Part shown: positions 10,355 to 22,188 of the stretch, one piece after another | How positions within the stretch are numbered: the first letter of the stretch is position 1 | How the letters are laid out: each line of letters opens with the position of its first letter | Assembly (NCBI GenBank): GCA_021234155.1 | Contig: JAJEKV010000025.1 | Location: 1,096,474-1,160,473 of the forward strand | From: Isoetes taiwanensis | Taxonomy: Eukaryota > Streptophyta > Lycopodiopsida > Isoetales > Isoetaceae | Direction: 5' to 3' | Length of the DNA: 64,000 bases | The notes under the pieces: generated by a model | What the model was told of the DNA's origin: nothing | What the model saw: only the letters and a program-made list of their open reading frames with translations | The model's database searches: none | Translations under genes and position numbers: made by a program

Positions 10355-11476
10355 CTAGGCATCTTCTACTTCAATATGGAGCTTCCCAAAATGAGATGAA
10401 TCAGCATCAACCTTAGATAGAATAACATAATCGTCGGTGGACCCGTTGGAGCTAAATACATCCCAAATTGCAGATCCAAATGAGTCATCTAAAGGTACAA
10501 GCTCGATCTCTATAACACTGCAAGTACTTTGTCCGAGGCTGAGCTTAGCTTCATTTATACCCTTAGCAACCAAGACCTTTGTTTCTTTTGCCGATACCTC
10601 ATAATACAACTTAGTAATCTCCAGTTCAAATGTGTTGTCATTACTTAAGGCCAAATGAAGCTTTACCAATGGCGATCCATCTTCTTTGTATTCAAAAGAT
10701 AGCCTTTGTATTTTGGCACGTAATTGACGAGGTATTGGCATCTCCCCTGTTGATTCAACCAATGTCTTGTATGTTCCATATATTGGAAAATATTCTTTGA
10801 ATAAAGATTCCACTTTCAAAGTAAATGGATGCAATCTTCCTGGCACAACTTCATGGGATTCCCCTATAATATCTTTGCTGTAAATTGTAAGAGGGAACTG
10901 CAATGACTTCAAACTATTTCGTCTTATTAATGTATTGTTGCTAATGTCCAATGTTAAAGGTACACACCCTTGTATACCAAACAAAATCTTGGATCGAAGA
11001 AGCTCAAGTGGAAAAACATTCACGTTCTTTACACCAATCTCAATCATGAGTTCTGCTTTTTCAATAGAGATAAATGAAAAGTGAATGCTATTGATCCCAA
11101 CAATAGGCTCTTTTAGTCCAAATGCCCTCCGGCCATTCCTCTGGCTTATGTCTTGTAACTTTTTAAAGAAATTGGTTATTTTCTGTAAGCATAGATGGAA
11201 GAACTCATAAATACTATTCCTACTAGAGCTTGAAGGCTTCACTTGATCTATTCTATTTGTAGACGTAGCAGTACGAGGAATTGGACGAAATGGTAACTTC
11301 TTGGCTGGGTAGACAAACGACGTAGTTTGGCTCTTTGCCATTGGAACCCGATTGTTTGATTCAGTAGAGGACAATAATTGCACTCGCACACGATGAACTA
11401 GCTTTGAGTCACAACCTTCAACCTTCAAATCAACTTTCACTTTGTTTTTTGGATTTGCTGTGGAAATTTGGGACAT
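10355..11476 (-). CDS. LEA-2 (WHy-type) domain protein, 373 aa, intact
   Basis: A single uninterrupted minus-strand frame from ATG at 11476 to the stop at 10355. After a polar N-terminal region (about residues 1-120), two stretches of alternating hydrophobic beta-type sequence resemble LEA-2 domains: about residues 125-235, including INSIHFSFISIEKAELMIEI and VKNVNVFPLELLRSK, and about 255-360, including LVKLHLALSNDNTFELEI. LEA-2 proteins are desiccation- or stress-associated and often cytosolic or membrane-linked. A duplicated domain would make this a two-domain member. There is no signal peptide or intron. The assignment rests on motif feel, not on a search. Confidence 0.55.
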   Translation of the reverse strand: MSQISTANPKNKVKVDLKVEGCDSKLVHRVRVQLLSSTESNNRVPMAKSQTTSFVYPAKKLPFRPIPRTATSTNRIDQVKPSSSSRNSIYEFFHLCLQKITNFFKKLQDISQRNGRRAFGLKEPIVGINSIHFSFISIEKAELMIEIGVKNVNVFPLELLRSKILFGIQGCVPLTLDISNNTLIRRNSLKSLQFPLTIYSKDIIGESHEVVPGRLHPFTLKVESLFKEYFPIYGTYKTLVESTGEMPIPRQLRAKIQRLSFEYKEDGSPLVKLHLALSNDNTFELEITKLYYEVSAKETKVLVAKGINEAKLSLGQSTCSVIEIELVPLDDSFGSAIWDVFSSNGSTDDYVILSKVDADSSHFGKLHIEVEDA

Positions 11477-13113
11477 GATAATGTGGCAAAAATTACAACT
11501 TCTACAACTGTTTAAAAACTCAAATCTTACCCCTAAAGCTGATCCTTTTTCCTTCTTTCAAATGATTTGCTTAGCTCACTCTAGCGTTCACTTGATTTTA
11601 TGAACATAATGGCTTTGATTTATAAGAAGTATTGTCTTATGGTAATTGCCAAAGTATCAACATACTTGACGTTATTGGTCTCTAAGAATGACATGTTAAA
11701 GAAAGCATCTTACATCTCAACATTCTAATAAGAATTTTGATGAGTGAATATGACATCTCCAAAAAGATTACTTTACGTAGCTATGCTTTATGTACCTCCC
11801 ATCTCGAAAGTTTGCTTGCTTTTAGTGACATTCCAAACTTGAAAATGAAGAAACAATCATCAATGTTCCCGTTAGGTTATACATGTGTGGATGGAGTATA
11901 GTGTTGTGCATGAATTTTAATTTAATCTTTAGTTCCCACGAACAAAGGGAAACAATTAGTAAACTACTATAATGCCAAAGAAATGTTTGTATTGGTATTT
12001 ATAAAAGTATTAAAATATAGTAGGTAAGATATGGCATCTCCAAATTTTTCCTTGCATATTTAATCATCTTACCAACAAATAACAGGGAAGAAGGGGTATC
12101 GCTCAAAAAATGGTATGACATAAACAAATGCACTTCATGTTATTTTCCATAACATTAAAATATCTCTAGCGAGGTATTGGTTCAAGCCTCACTAGATCCA
12201 AGATAAGGATTTTCTTTCTTTGTGTGTTATGGAGGAACCCCCCTAAAACCCCAAAGATTGGTTAGCAAAACAACCCCCTAAAACTATATCAAAATTTCTT
12301 TCTTGTGCATAATCCCCCAAAAAAAAAAAAAAAAAAAAGGAGGCTATAGGGAAAAAAAAGGTTTATGGAAATTAGGGCAAAGTAGTATAATTCGAATTCA
12401 ATTGGATATAAAAGATAATTGAAATGTCATTTATGTCTTCTTTAAACCATTTCAAATCCTAATTACGACATAATGATATAAATTGAATTGAGTTTTACTG
12501 CCCATGATATCATGCTGCGAACTATTTCAAATTACAAATGGCATAGATTGTTTGAATACTTTAGATGATGCCCCTGCGTTTAAGGTACCATTATTTCTTA
12601 GTTTTGGAAGGGCATGATTTGAGGTTGTTGTAGCCCTCTTTGGTAGTGTTATAAAGGTTTATGTAATGTTTTTCGATTTTATTTGCCCTTTTTTTTTTGC
12701 ATTTGGTTTCTTTTAAAAGGTTGATGCGTGGTTTTTTTTTTCTTTGTATGGTTGTGCTTGCCAACGTCGACGTTTGGTTTTACTTTGTGCTATTTATACG
12801 TGGTTGATAGATTTGTTATTTGTCATATATATTTCTTGTTGCTCTTATTGAATCTTAGGCAATACAACTTTATGGTTGGTTTTTTTGTTTACCTATGCAA
12901 TTGTTAGTTGCATTAGAGTTGTTTTGATGTGTATATGTTTTGCGTTGCCCTTAGGAGGGCAAACCCTTGCTCATATGGTTTCTGGCATATTCTAAGTATA
13001 TGCTGGAATATGTTTAGGATATGCGAGAAACTGCTCCAAACTTACTGTGGCCTGTAAACTGGCGGTCACCCATGTTGCTGGGTCGCCAGTATGCAAATTG
13101 ACTAACTGGTACC
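11477..13113. other. Intergenic region with a dispersed repeat
   Basis: No gene is seen. The region upstream of the LEA-2 gene (to about 12200) is AT-rich and probably contains its promoter. A 19-20 base A run lies at about 12319. From 12355 to about 12610 the sequence is related in reverse complement to 3600-3800, so it is a second copy of part of the arm-specific insertion family. Confidence 0.5.
12355..12610 (+). repeat. Dispersed repeat related to the end of the 369-3835 insertion
   Basis: Blocks such as GAAATTAGGGCAAAG, AAAGATAATTGAA, AAACCATTT and TTTAGATGATGCCCCT appear in the same order in the reverse complement of 3600-3800. This shows the left-arm insertion belongs to a family with at least two copies here. 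The present copy has a poly-A run in place of the GCACGCCAG end. Confidence 0.7.
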
Positions 13114-13335
13114 ATGGCTCTTGATCACCTTGCAATTGCCCTCAAATCCATCCATGTTATATCGGAATGGATATGGTTAGAGGTGCCTCGTTCTTCAAAA
13201 GCTTTTGCAATTGTGATCAAAATAGGCATTGGAGATGGAGAGGTTATCACAGCAGTAGAATGGCTCGTTTGGGATGGATGGAGCGCCCTCGCGGTAGGAA
13301 GCTCCACGAGAGCCTTGCGATTCTATTTTGAGAAG
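13114..13335 (+). CDS. Orphan exon resembling the RAB3GAP2 N-terminal beta-propeller
   Basis: The frame contains LDHLAIALKSIHVI, then IGDGEVITAVEWLVWDGWSA, then LAVGSSTRALRFYFEKG, and stops at a consensus donor (AAG|GTAATC, about 13336). This order (short hydrophobic strand, EWLV, then AVGxSxGxLxFY) is what I know from the N-terminal domain of plant RAB3GAP2-like proteins, which act with RAB3GAP1 on Rab GTPases. The ATG at 13114 may be an internal Met, with the true exon starting upstream. No following exon was found before the Helitron at 14283, so this may be a gene relic or one exon of a gene with a very long intron. Confidence 0.42.
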
Positions 13336-14282
13336 GGTAATCTGCACTGTGCTTTTAATTTCTGCAGTCTTGCCAAAGGGCAATGGTTCATTTTTTGCAC
13401 ATCACATTTCCTTTGCTTACCTTTACTTGAACGATGTTTTATCTGCATTTGTTATTCGGGCTAAACTGCATCCAATTGATTGCATTCTTAGAGCTCTGTT
13501 CTTTGAGATTAACTGCATTAACTGCATTCTGTAGCTTTCATGCTTCGAACTTGGTAACAATTGATTTTTTAATGACATTTTAGTATGATTAATCCAATTT
13601 TGATATGCTGCTTGGAGTGCCATAGACTTTAAGAATGATCATTCCTCATATTTGTAGCATATTGTGAGATTGTGCCTCTAATTGCCATGTTATTTATAGG
13701 ATATTTGGTTGTAGTTTCGTAGTGGATGTGGCATCAGTTATGTCAGAGGTCAGAGGTGAGCATGGCTAGGATTCGCAGTTGCAGGCTGCTAAAGTGTTCC
13801 AAGTGTCCTTTACAGCATAGAAAATAGTCTGATATATGGTACACACATCATAACCTACCATTTCTAGAGGCATTAAACGGTAGCATTAGGTTTGGCTTCC
13901 CCCTAGCTTTATAAAAATTGTAAGCCATGACCTGCATGCTGCTGCAGAGATGGTCTTGAAATGAATGGAGCAATGCGTATGCACCACGTGTTATAGGTTT
14001 TATGGTAGATAATTTACTGGATATCTTGCAGTTGGAGCATATATTTGATTGTTTCTTTATCATTGTGTTTTTCTTTTTGCAGCCCATAGGCTTGTGCTGT
14101 AAACGCTATTGTTAGTATGCAGATACATTGTTGTGCAACAACAACTCTAAAGCAGATACCAATGAGGTCTTTGTCTTGGTAGATGTTGTTTGCAATGATC
14201 TAACCTGCAGAAGCTTGTGTACTCGAGATATTGCAACTATTACCATGGAGAAAGCAGGCTTTTGTGTCTGCTTTATACACTA
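13336..14282. other. No gene seen; possible intron sequence
   Basis: After the GTAATC donor the sequence is T-rich and non-coding in all frames that I can follow. It could be intron of the RAB3GAP2-like gene. It ends at the A/CTAG insertion site of the Helitron. Confidence 0.4.
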
Positions 14283-16856
14283 CTAGTAATGGTGCCCAGC
14301 GTTGCTGGGCATAAATTGAGAGCCTTAAATGTTGTGGTCCGCAATGAGAAAAGTGCGCCCAAAATATGTTCGCTCTATAATTCTTGTTTTTGTAAGGGAG
14401 GCACCCTGTTATAGTATAGTTTATTACACTCTGTGACAGTATAATCTGATATTTTAGATATGCACAGTTGTATACGATTTGCCTATTATACTTGATATAT
14501 TTGGATCTTACATTCAATATCGATATAACTTAGTAGGAACAATGCCCAGCATTGCTGGGCAATGTTTGGGCATCAAATACAAATACATCTATATGAACCT
14601 TAGGAATGTTGTTGTTGCCTCTAATAACTTGTTACCCACCCTATATGAACCTCACAAATGTTCTCTTTGCCTCTAAGAGTTGGTTGCCCACATCTATATG
14701 ACTTTTGTATATGGGTTGCATTGTTTGGTTGCCCACACCTATATGACTTTTGTATATGGGTTGCATTGTTGTGCAAGACTGCAGCAATTAGGAACGCAAC
14801 ATGGAAAGACACACCTGGGAAATTCAATTAGTTAAAATCTCCAGCTTGACATTTCACAAAGACTTAACATCTCCAAGTATAAGTTTGAGCGCAATTGCTT
14901 TACGAAGACTTAACATCTCCAAGTATAAGTTTGAGTGCACTCACACCCTTGGAAAAACTACATTGGATTAAGTTATTTAGAATTTCAACTATAAGTTAAG
15001 TGCAAACTCGTACTATTAGAGTGCAAATGTAACATTTATTACGCATAATAGACTCAGTTGCAATGACATTGCTTAAATCTTTATTTGATGAAAAGTTATA
15101 ACGTTTCATAAAATAGAATATAATAGAAAATTGAGTGAGCATTAAAATTGGAGGGAACAATTGATATATAGAATCAAGCACTCTTATGCTAATCAAGAGA
15201 TTACAACGTGTGGTAAATTTCTCAAGTGCGAACACGTGGAATCCTATACTATATTTCTCAATAAAAAACTGGAAAGTGAAGCCTATATGGCTTAGTTATA
15301 AAGAACCAAAGCCTTATTTACCACAGTAAATGAGAACATGTGGAATCTTGTAGTAAATTTCCCAATTGCAAACATGTGGGCAACGTATCAATGTAGCAGC
15401 ACATACTTAGTAGCAGTCTAGAACACATATTTAGTAGCATCCTTGTTGCTCTTCCAAAGATCAAATGTTGATTCAGATGCTAGATCACATGGGGCCAGAA
15501 CTGCAGGGAAAAATAATATACAATCAGTAGGAACAATCCTTCGAAAGAAATGGAGAAGGTTAACATATTACCTGGTCATGGCATGCTTGAGCCCAGTACA
15601 TGCAATGCAGAAAAATTATTAGCTCTGTTTGCTAATGAATAAATGAAAGAGTAATGTAGAGATCTCTACCAGATGTGCAAGTTACATGGTCGGAATGGGG
15701 GATATCACCTGCATAAGTAAAACAGGAGGAAGTAAATCAATTAAGTTAGAATGGGATGGCATCTCGCTTGAGTAAAATATATCATTGAACATGAGGCAAG
15801 TCCAGAAGTTTTACCAGTCCACAATGTATTACTTTATTTTAGCAACAACCTAACTATACTCCTGCTGGTCCATTCTGTAACATATAGAGAAATAGAGGGA
15901 AAGAAAAATGCTGGCTATAAAGGATGTCACCACATTGTAGTTTTCTTCCAAGAACATTGTTCCTCAAAATCACAATTTTAGATGCTCTGATTCATCTTCC
16001 TCCATAAGAAAATTTCATCCACTTAAAGCTTCTCTGGCTTTCTGAACCCACACCATGAACCTCTTCTTCAAGACCATCATGAAGCAATATATCATGGATT
16101 TAGCCTGCTTATTTATAGCATATCTCAATCACAGACATGGTTCAAAATCATTACAATAGTCATCATTGCTGTAAAAGAGAAACCTAAGCTTTTTATCGAC
16201 CTCTCTCCACAAAATTTTTTGATCTGAGCCTGCTCAGAGTTTGAACATGAGATGCAAAAGAGCTCCTCGATACGAATCTAGCCACTTTCCAGTGTTTATT
16301 TTCTAAACCCCTTCATGCCAACAAAAGAAGACGATATTCGAGTGCTCATGGAAAATGGGCATGCTTTGATTCAGCATATCCAAACTGTGATAGATGTTGG
16401 ATGCTTGTAAAACCCATTTCAAAACAGAGCTTTCCATTTTCGAGGCCCTAAGATTGGATGAGTAGCAAACAAAAATATATTGTTTGGGCCGCTAGACCAT
16501 TCTACAGCATGCACAGAACAGTATGTAGATCCGGGCATGCATCTAGTCGAGGCAGTAAACCTAATACATTGTCTAACTGGCCCTCCGTTTCCAGTCATGG
16601 CTCCATATCCAACCTGTTGTAGTTTCCAATTCCCAAAAGCTCACGACCCATCAAAGGGCCCTGTGTTCCCATCTTCAAACTAAACCCACTTTGTTTCTCT
16701 GGCTCCTCCCCGAACTGTAAAAAGTAAGAAAAGAAATGCATGCTTCACGACATAGCCATAACCGTCAGATCTGTAGGATTTGCAGCCCTAGATCTCAACC
16801 GCACGATCTAGGGCGACACACAAAACAGACATACGGGATAATTTTATTATATAGGA
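14283..16856 (-). mobile_element. Non-autonomous Helitron (2.57 kb)
   Basis: Read on the minus strand, the element starts TCCTATATAATAAAA at 16856 and ends with the hairpin GCCCAGC-AAC-GCTGGGC followed by CTAG at 14283. It is inserted between A and T, as Helitrons are. There are no TIRs or target duplication, and no Rep/helicase frame is visible. A second, decayed copy of the same 3' hairpin (GCCCAGC-ATT-GCTGGGC, TTAG) lies inside at about 14529-14562, showing a nested or duplicated terminus. The rest (14600-16800) is AT-rich without recognisable genes. Confidence 0.8.
14682..14935. repeat. Two short tandem duplications inside the Helitron
   Basis: TTGCCCAC(A/C)(T/C)CTATATGACTTTTG and following bases are repeated with a period of about 47 bp near 14682-14772. 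Further on, GACTTAACATCTCCAAGTAT is repeated near 14861 and 14907. Confidence 0.75.
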
Positions 16857-17005
16857 TATTCATCTACTGTTGCACCAAGCCTTAAGATCTATGAACTTAA
16901 AGTACTGACAAAATTAGGACTTAATGCTGTTATACATGAATATAGAGGTGTCTATAGTCATGCTAGCTATAGCTCGACAGGAACCTGTCCCATCTCGCTA
17001 GATTT

Positions 17006-18290
17006 TTAAAACTGTCCCATCTCCCTATGCCAATGACTCGCCCAATCTTTTATCTTCTCAGCTTTGGTGAGGTCCATTAACGGTGCTGCTACCTTTGCAA
17101 AGTTCTTGAAGAACTTGTTGTAATACCCTGCTAAGCCAAGGAAGCTCCTCACTTCATGGATGTTCTTTGGTGCTGGCCAATCAATTACCGCTTCAATCTT
17201 TGCAGGGTCGGTGGAAATCCCTTTCACTGTAATTACATGCCCCAAGTACTCTACTCTTTCGGTTGCGAAGTGACACTTGGATAGCTTTGTATAAAGTTGA
17301 TGTCTCCTCAACTTTTCAAGTACCTTCCTTAAGTGTTGGGCATGCTCCTCCAAGAATTTGTTGTAGACTAGAATGTCATCAAAGAAAACTATAATGAACG
17401 TGTCTAGAAATTCACGGAAAACGTCGTTCATGAGTCTTATGAATTTTGTTGGGGCATTGGACAACCCAAATGGCATCACTATGCAATTGATCCATCAAAT
17501 CATCTGATCGAGGCACGTATACTTGTTCTTGATAGTGTGCTTGTTCAATTGACGATAGCCAATGCACATTCTGAGACTTCCATCTTTCTTCTTGACAAAT
17601 AGGATTGATGCCCCGAATGGAGAGACACTAGGTCTTATAAATTCTAGGTCTAGCAACTTCTGCAATTGCTTCTTCAATTTTGTCAACTCCTGAGGTGACA
17701 TTCTGTAAGGTGCCTTACTTGTTGGCTTAGTCCCTACTTCAAGTGCTATTTCTTCGCTTTTCGACTCCCCTGTAAGGTGGAAGTTGCTTGATCTCATCGG
17801 GGAACAAATCATGGAATTTCTTCACTAGCTTGGCTATTGGTTGACAAACTTGTTCAATACTTTGCTTTTGTCTTCCCTCTTTTTGGCTGCTCAACCCCGA
17901 GCTTAAAGATGTAGGCCACTTGATCCTTCTTTATGCATCTAAGAAACTTCTTACAAGACATGCATTGCATGATTGGGGTGACTTTTTTACCTGTTATCTC
18001 AATGACTTTGCCATTTGGTATCATGAAGGTGACCTTCTGCTTCCCACAATCAATCACAGCTCCAACCTGGCCAAAGTATTCCATGCCTATGATCAAATCA
18101 TACTTGCCGATGTTCATGACTTCTACTCCAATTCCAATGTTGATACCTGGCAAGTCTATGTCGAAGTTGATCCTCTTTCCTGCTGTGTGTCGGGTTGTTC
18201 CACTTACCAACATAATAGGTATGGGCTTGGATTTCAAAGACTTCAGCTTCAACAACTCTACCATCCTTGGCGAAGCAAAATTATGGGTGC
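17006..18290 (-). pseudogene. Protease-RT remnant of piece A
   Basis: The frame starts with [13 protein letters not shown], corresponding to the residues after the DSGSS protease site in the complete copy, so the catalytic Asp is missing. It continues through [13 protein letters not shown] and, after a break near 17480-17495, [10 protein letters not shown] and FFDDILVYN (RT active site). About 40 residues between these blocks are deleted, including the conserved [11 protein letters not shown] segment. The frame ends at DWASHWHREMG. Upstream, the gag start (TGTATGCAGCTAGAG near 18291-18305) runs directly into protease sequence, showing deletion of essentially all gag. It is not functional. Confidence 0.85.
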
Positions 18291-18467
18291 TCTAGCTGCA
18301 TACACATTAGATTGCACTCTTATGATTAGCTTTTGTTTGTTGTTGCATTGGTTGTTTGATGATATAGTTGTGGGGACAAAACATATCAAAAAACATTCAT
18401 AATACCAACAAATATATTCATGAGATATAATATTATTAAAATAATTAATAGATTTTTTTTTTTTGGT

Positions 18468-19950
18468 CTATTTATAGAATCTTCGATATGCCGGGTCGTC
18501 TTCCAAGAACTTCTTCACTTGGGCTATACCAACCGTACGTCCCAAGTTCCTGAGAATATTGGTGGGCGTACCACCTTGTAATGCCGTTACCAAATCTTCC
18601 ACTCTTCGATACGACGTATAGGCTGCAGTGACGACTAATCTGCCATGACGTCTGTATGGGACTGCGAAGTCGAAGATGCTCAGGGCTATTGTCATCTTCA
18701 TCACTATGGCATGGTCGATGTTTGGAGGCATCCGAGCATGTCTACCTAATCCCGAGAGGGCAATGAACATGAACACCCCTTCTTCTCCCCGTGGGCTGAA
18801 CTGCTGGTGTATCACTGCAATCCTTCCGTCGGTGAGGAGTGGAGGGTAGAACCTGAGGGCCTTGTCATGTCCTCTCTCTCTCTTGCCTCTTCTCCGGTTC
18901 TGATGCCAACATGTGCCTTCTGGAGTACTCTCCACCGGTATTGCTGTCAGATCCTTGTAATCTGCGAACATAGACCTGGAGGAGGTCAAGTTGATCCTGT
19001 CTTTTTCGACCATGGTTGACGCCGCTGATGAAGAATTGGACATGAGTGCGCTCATCTTCTTGCCTCGAATGCCCATCCGTTCTTGGATGGCGATAAATTC
19101 TTCCTCCGAAGGCAACTCTTGTTGTGTCATCATCTGTCGAATATTGCTGTAGGCTTCGATGTTAGATGATGACTGTCCGGTATAGGTGTGAGCTTCCCTG
19201 ATGCTGATAGGGAAGTCTTGCATTTCCCGGTCGATAAAGTCGTCGAGATTAGGTTGTTGGCGTAGGAGGTGTAGGAGCTCGTCCATTCTGTACCCTTTGT
19301 CTCTGCACTCTGAGAGGTTCTTTATGCCGTGCAGCAGGAAGTACTCTTGGCCTTCAATGATGGCCGGGGTTAAGCTGGTGATGCCTAACCCGAGCGGGGG
19401 AGCTGTCCTTGTCATCCTCAAGCCTTCGTCGAAGCCCTGAAGATATTGTTCTGCTTGCTGCCATTCTTCAATAGGGTCAACGTCGATGAGGTCTTCGACA
19501 TTGTAGCCTTGTCCGCCTTCCTCCTATTCCGACCCTTTGTATTCTAAGGGCAACCGCTGCTCTTCGCCCTTGCGCAGGCCGTGGGTTCTATGTCCATTGG
19601 ATGGTTCTCCTATTTGAGTTTGGGCTCCATGGGACAAGAAGATGGCTACAACAGCAGTTTACCAAAAGTATCTCTTCATGTTTATTGATATAGTCATATA
19701 ATCAGCCATGCGAGCAGCTCTATTTTCTAAGTACTTGTCGATGTTTGGAACATTGCTTTCAGTCTTTTGCTCGAAGGCTATTCTAGGTGCAAAATACCCT
19801 ATGCATGGGGAAGTTCTACCAATGAAGGGCCTATCTTGGCTTGGAACTCTCTCATGATGTCTTAATAAAATGGTGTGGCATTTATGGTAGCATCGCATCA
19901 ATCTCCTTACGGAAGGCGGTGAGACAAAATTGATGTCGGCCTACGCCACA
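18468..19950 (-). CDS. ORF2 of the chromovirus family (piece A copy)
   Basis: A long minus-strand frame (19421-18468, 317 aa) is open and matches, block for block, the broken frames at 29545-31034 in the complete element. Shared blocks are SPRGEEGVFM, LLTDGRIAVIH, IFDF.VPY, RRVEDLV.ALQG and TNILRNLGR...QVKKFL. Its N-terminal part (19950-19440) is broken by stops and frameshifts but still matches NIAKYP...AARLPHY. I recognise no domain: no zinc knuckle, no protease. Being upstream of gag and conserved between two diverged elements argues for a real product. A structural or gag-like accessory role is only a guess. Confidence 0.6.
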
Positions 19951-20280
19951 TGAATCATACCATCACTTGAATGAAGAAGTGGCCATTGCGTTGATATGGA
20001 TGGAGTTAACAAGCGGATATGCAAGCGTCTCGTGAGAAGGGAAAATCACCTTGGAGTTGAGATTATGGGATGCAAATGAGGGGCGTGGTTATATTTATTG
20101 ACAGAACCCTAATTTGTGGATTTTTTTTGGATTTGGATATGTCTATCACTTCAAGGTCCTACTAGGTATTTGACAGGTAGTCTAAGTTTATGAGTATCTA
20201 AAGGACTTCCTAATGATCCTATTGCAATAAATTTCATCTAATTTAGAGGTAGTTTGAGTGAGTTATGGCGATTTAATTGA

Positions 20281-20552
20281 ACACTCACACAAAGTCTTGT
20301 GACAGAACACGTTCTAACTTTTTGAAAAGGGCCTGAGCGCACTCTATGAGGGGTGGGCTCCTGTTTGGGTCCTAGATGACTTCAAATTTTGGTATGAGGA
20401 TAGAATAATGCTTATCTCACGGAGTTAAGCCGGGCTATATCTTTAGTTTCTAGTTTTGGACTTGTCTAGATATAGATTAGTGGCCAAACACTTACATAGT
20501 GCGCGAGAGTCCCGTTCAAAATTTCTGAAAGCGGTCTTACGCACAGTGAGGG
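20281..20552. repeat. Palindrome pair between ORF1 and ORF2 (piece A)
   Basis: Two imperfect palindromes lie at about 20281-20352 and 20488-20552 (CACTTACATAGTGCGC ... GCACAGTGAGGGGTG). They are about 207 bp apart and match in position and design the pair at 31393-31662 in the complete element. Confidence 0.7.
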
Positions 20553-20565
20553 GTGGGAATTTATT

Positions 20566-21447
20566 CGATCACTTTATGGGATTCTTGCCTCTTCAGAGGT
20601 CGGCCCTTGATCGCCACATTGTCTATTTTCAGAAGATGGTCAATATAGACGATGCTCGTCTCCCTAACCTAGCTTATATCATGGCAATGGGGCCCCAACG
20701 CCTCAAGGCCTGTTGGAGGGAAAAAAGAGCTCAATGGTTGGTTAGATGGAACGTATAGGAACACAGGTGCATACATGTGCAAACAGAGGCAGATCGCCAT
20801 AGCTTGAGGCCATATCTTGACGCTTGCTTCCTCAGAAAGCTTTGGAATGCCAGTGCCCTTGAACAAGTCAAGACAACACACTACCAGCACCACATAAATC
20901 CCATATTGGAGCGAGCCTGCAATGCTACCTGCGTGCCCAATTGTCTATGAAAAGGCGCAGACTCATTGCCTCCATTCACATAGGAGCACACCATCTTCGA
21001 ATTGAGACAGGGAGATGGATTGGTGAGCCATGCTAGAACAGGCTCTGTCAATGCTGCCAAATGGGAGTCATTGAGGATGAATCTCATACTCTTCAAAGCT
21101 GCCCAGCATGTGATCGAATCCAGACGCGCTATGCTGTGTTGGTCAGGCCTGGCCAGCTGCTATATGTGACATTGAGCACGACTTCCGTACGGGTGCTGGG
21201 ATCATACCTTCAAGAGGTTATGGACATGCGAGATCAGCTATGTCCTCGGGCACACACTTGACATGTATATGTACATTTATTTCATGATGATGTATACATC
21301 ATTCTTATTACTGCCACAGTTTTTCCTCGAAAACCCTTCGGGGCGGGGGTTTTTTAACCCGGCCAGTAATAAGTTTGCTGCGCTCTTTCTGGGTCCCATA
21401 GGTCGATTGGTCTCAGTGGATGATAAAAATCATTCTTTCTTTCTTTC
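20566..21447 (+). mobile_element. 5'-truncated LINE, C-terminal RT/zinc-finger end
   Basis: Plus-strand frames read GFLPLQRSALDRHIVYFQKM, then ...NLAYIMAMGPQRLKACWREKR, then (with frameshifts) the H-L-R-I-E...GRW and EDESHTLQSCPAC motif typical of the zinc-binding tail of plant LINE ORF2. The 3' end is GATAAAAATCA followed by (TTCT)n. The same element occurs in opposite orientation at 54160-55275. It interrupts the older element. The complete LTR element then landed in its microsatellite tail (TSD CTTTC). Confidence 0.78.
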
Positions 21448-22188
21448 TGTGACGTCCCCTACTCATATATGGTGCTCTCACCGTATACAAATAGGAGTTC
21501 ATCCCCTATACCAGCTCCACACTGATACAGGGCCCTCCACGTATCACTGCAACCTTGATGAGTTCCAGTGGAAAGAATGAAGGGGTCATTTGCCCTGTCT
21601 CCCTCAGGGCCGACCTAGCTGCGGAAGCGTAAACATACATGTTAGTATACAACATCAATATCATCTACCACCTCGAAGGGTGGCACATCACATATCTGCA
21701 TAGACAGAGATCAATACATCACATGGGAAATCCTACCCAAGGCTCAGACTCAAGGGGATGACTGACGGCTTGGGTCTCCAGAGGTCATTGCAGACAGAAT
21801 TCATGGCAATGGATTTGGCTGGCATAAGAGCATGGGTAAGGGTAGTCCACTCCATCCGCCCCTCCTGTGCACACTTTGCAGGGTAGGTTGAAAAGTGTTG
21901 GGACCTGACTGTAGCCCGCCGGATGCATAGCCAAAGGGGCTATTCCTGGGTTGCATCTCCCGATTCCGATGGGGGGCGGTAGGGATCACTCCCTCCGAGG
22001 AGATCGCATCTTTGAATCAAAGGCGACTAGAGGGCCCTTTGCCCTTATTCGACTTGAACCCAATGGAGAGTGACACATCACTCCACGGTGTCGAGCCCAT
22101 GCCTACCGCCCACCTTGATGGCAAGCCATTAGACCTAGTCCACGGGGGATCCCGGTAGGCCTTACACACGGAGGATCATTCTCATGAG

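Larger units (their letters stand above)
17006..20560 (-). mobile_element. Old chromovirus-like element, 3' internal fragment (piece A)
   Basis: On the minus strand this fragment carries a palindrome pair (20552-20281), ORF2 (about 19950-18468), and protease/reverse transcriptase remnants (18290-17006) of a Ty3/gypsy element related to, but diverged from, the complete element at 21448-35315. It ends inside the RNase H start (KDWASHW), with no integrase or 3' LTR. With 35316-38179 it makes one older element. Between them now lie a LINE fragment and the complete element. An internal deletion fuses the gag start directly to the protease region. Confidence 0.8.
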
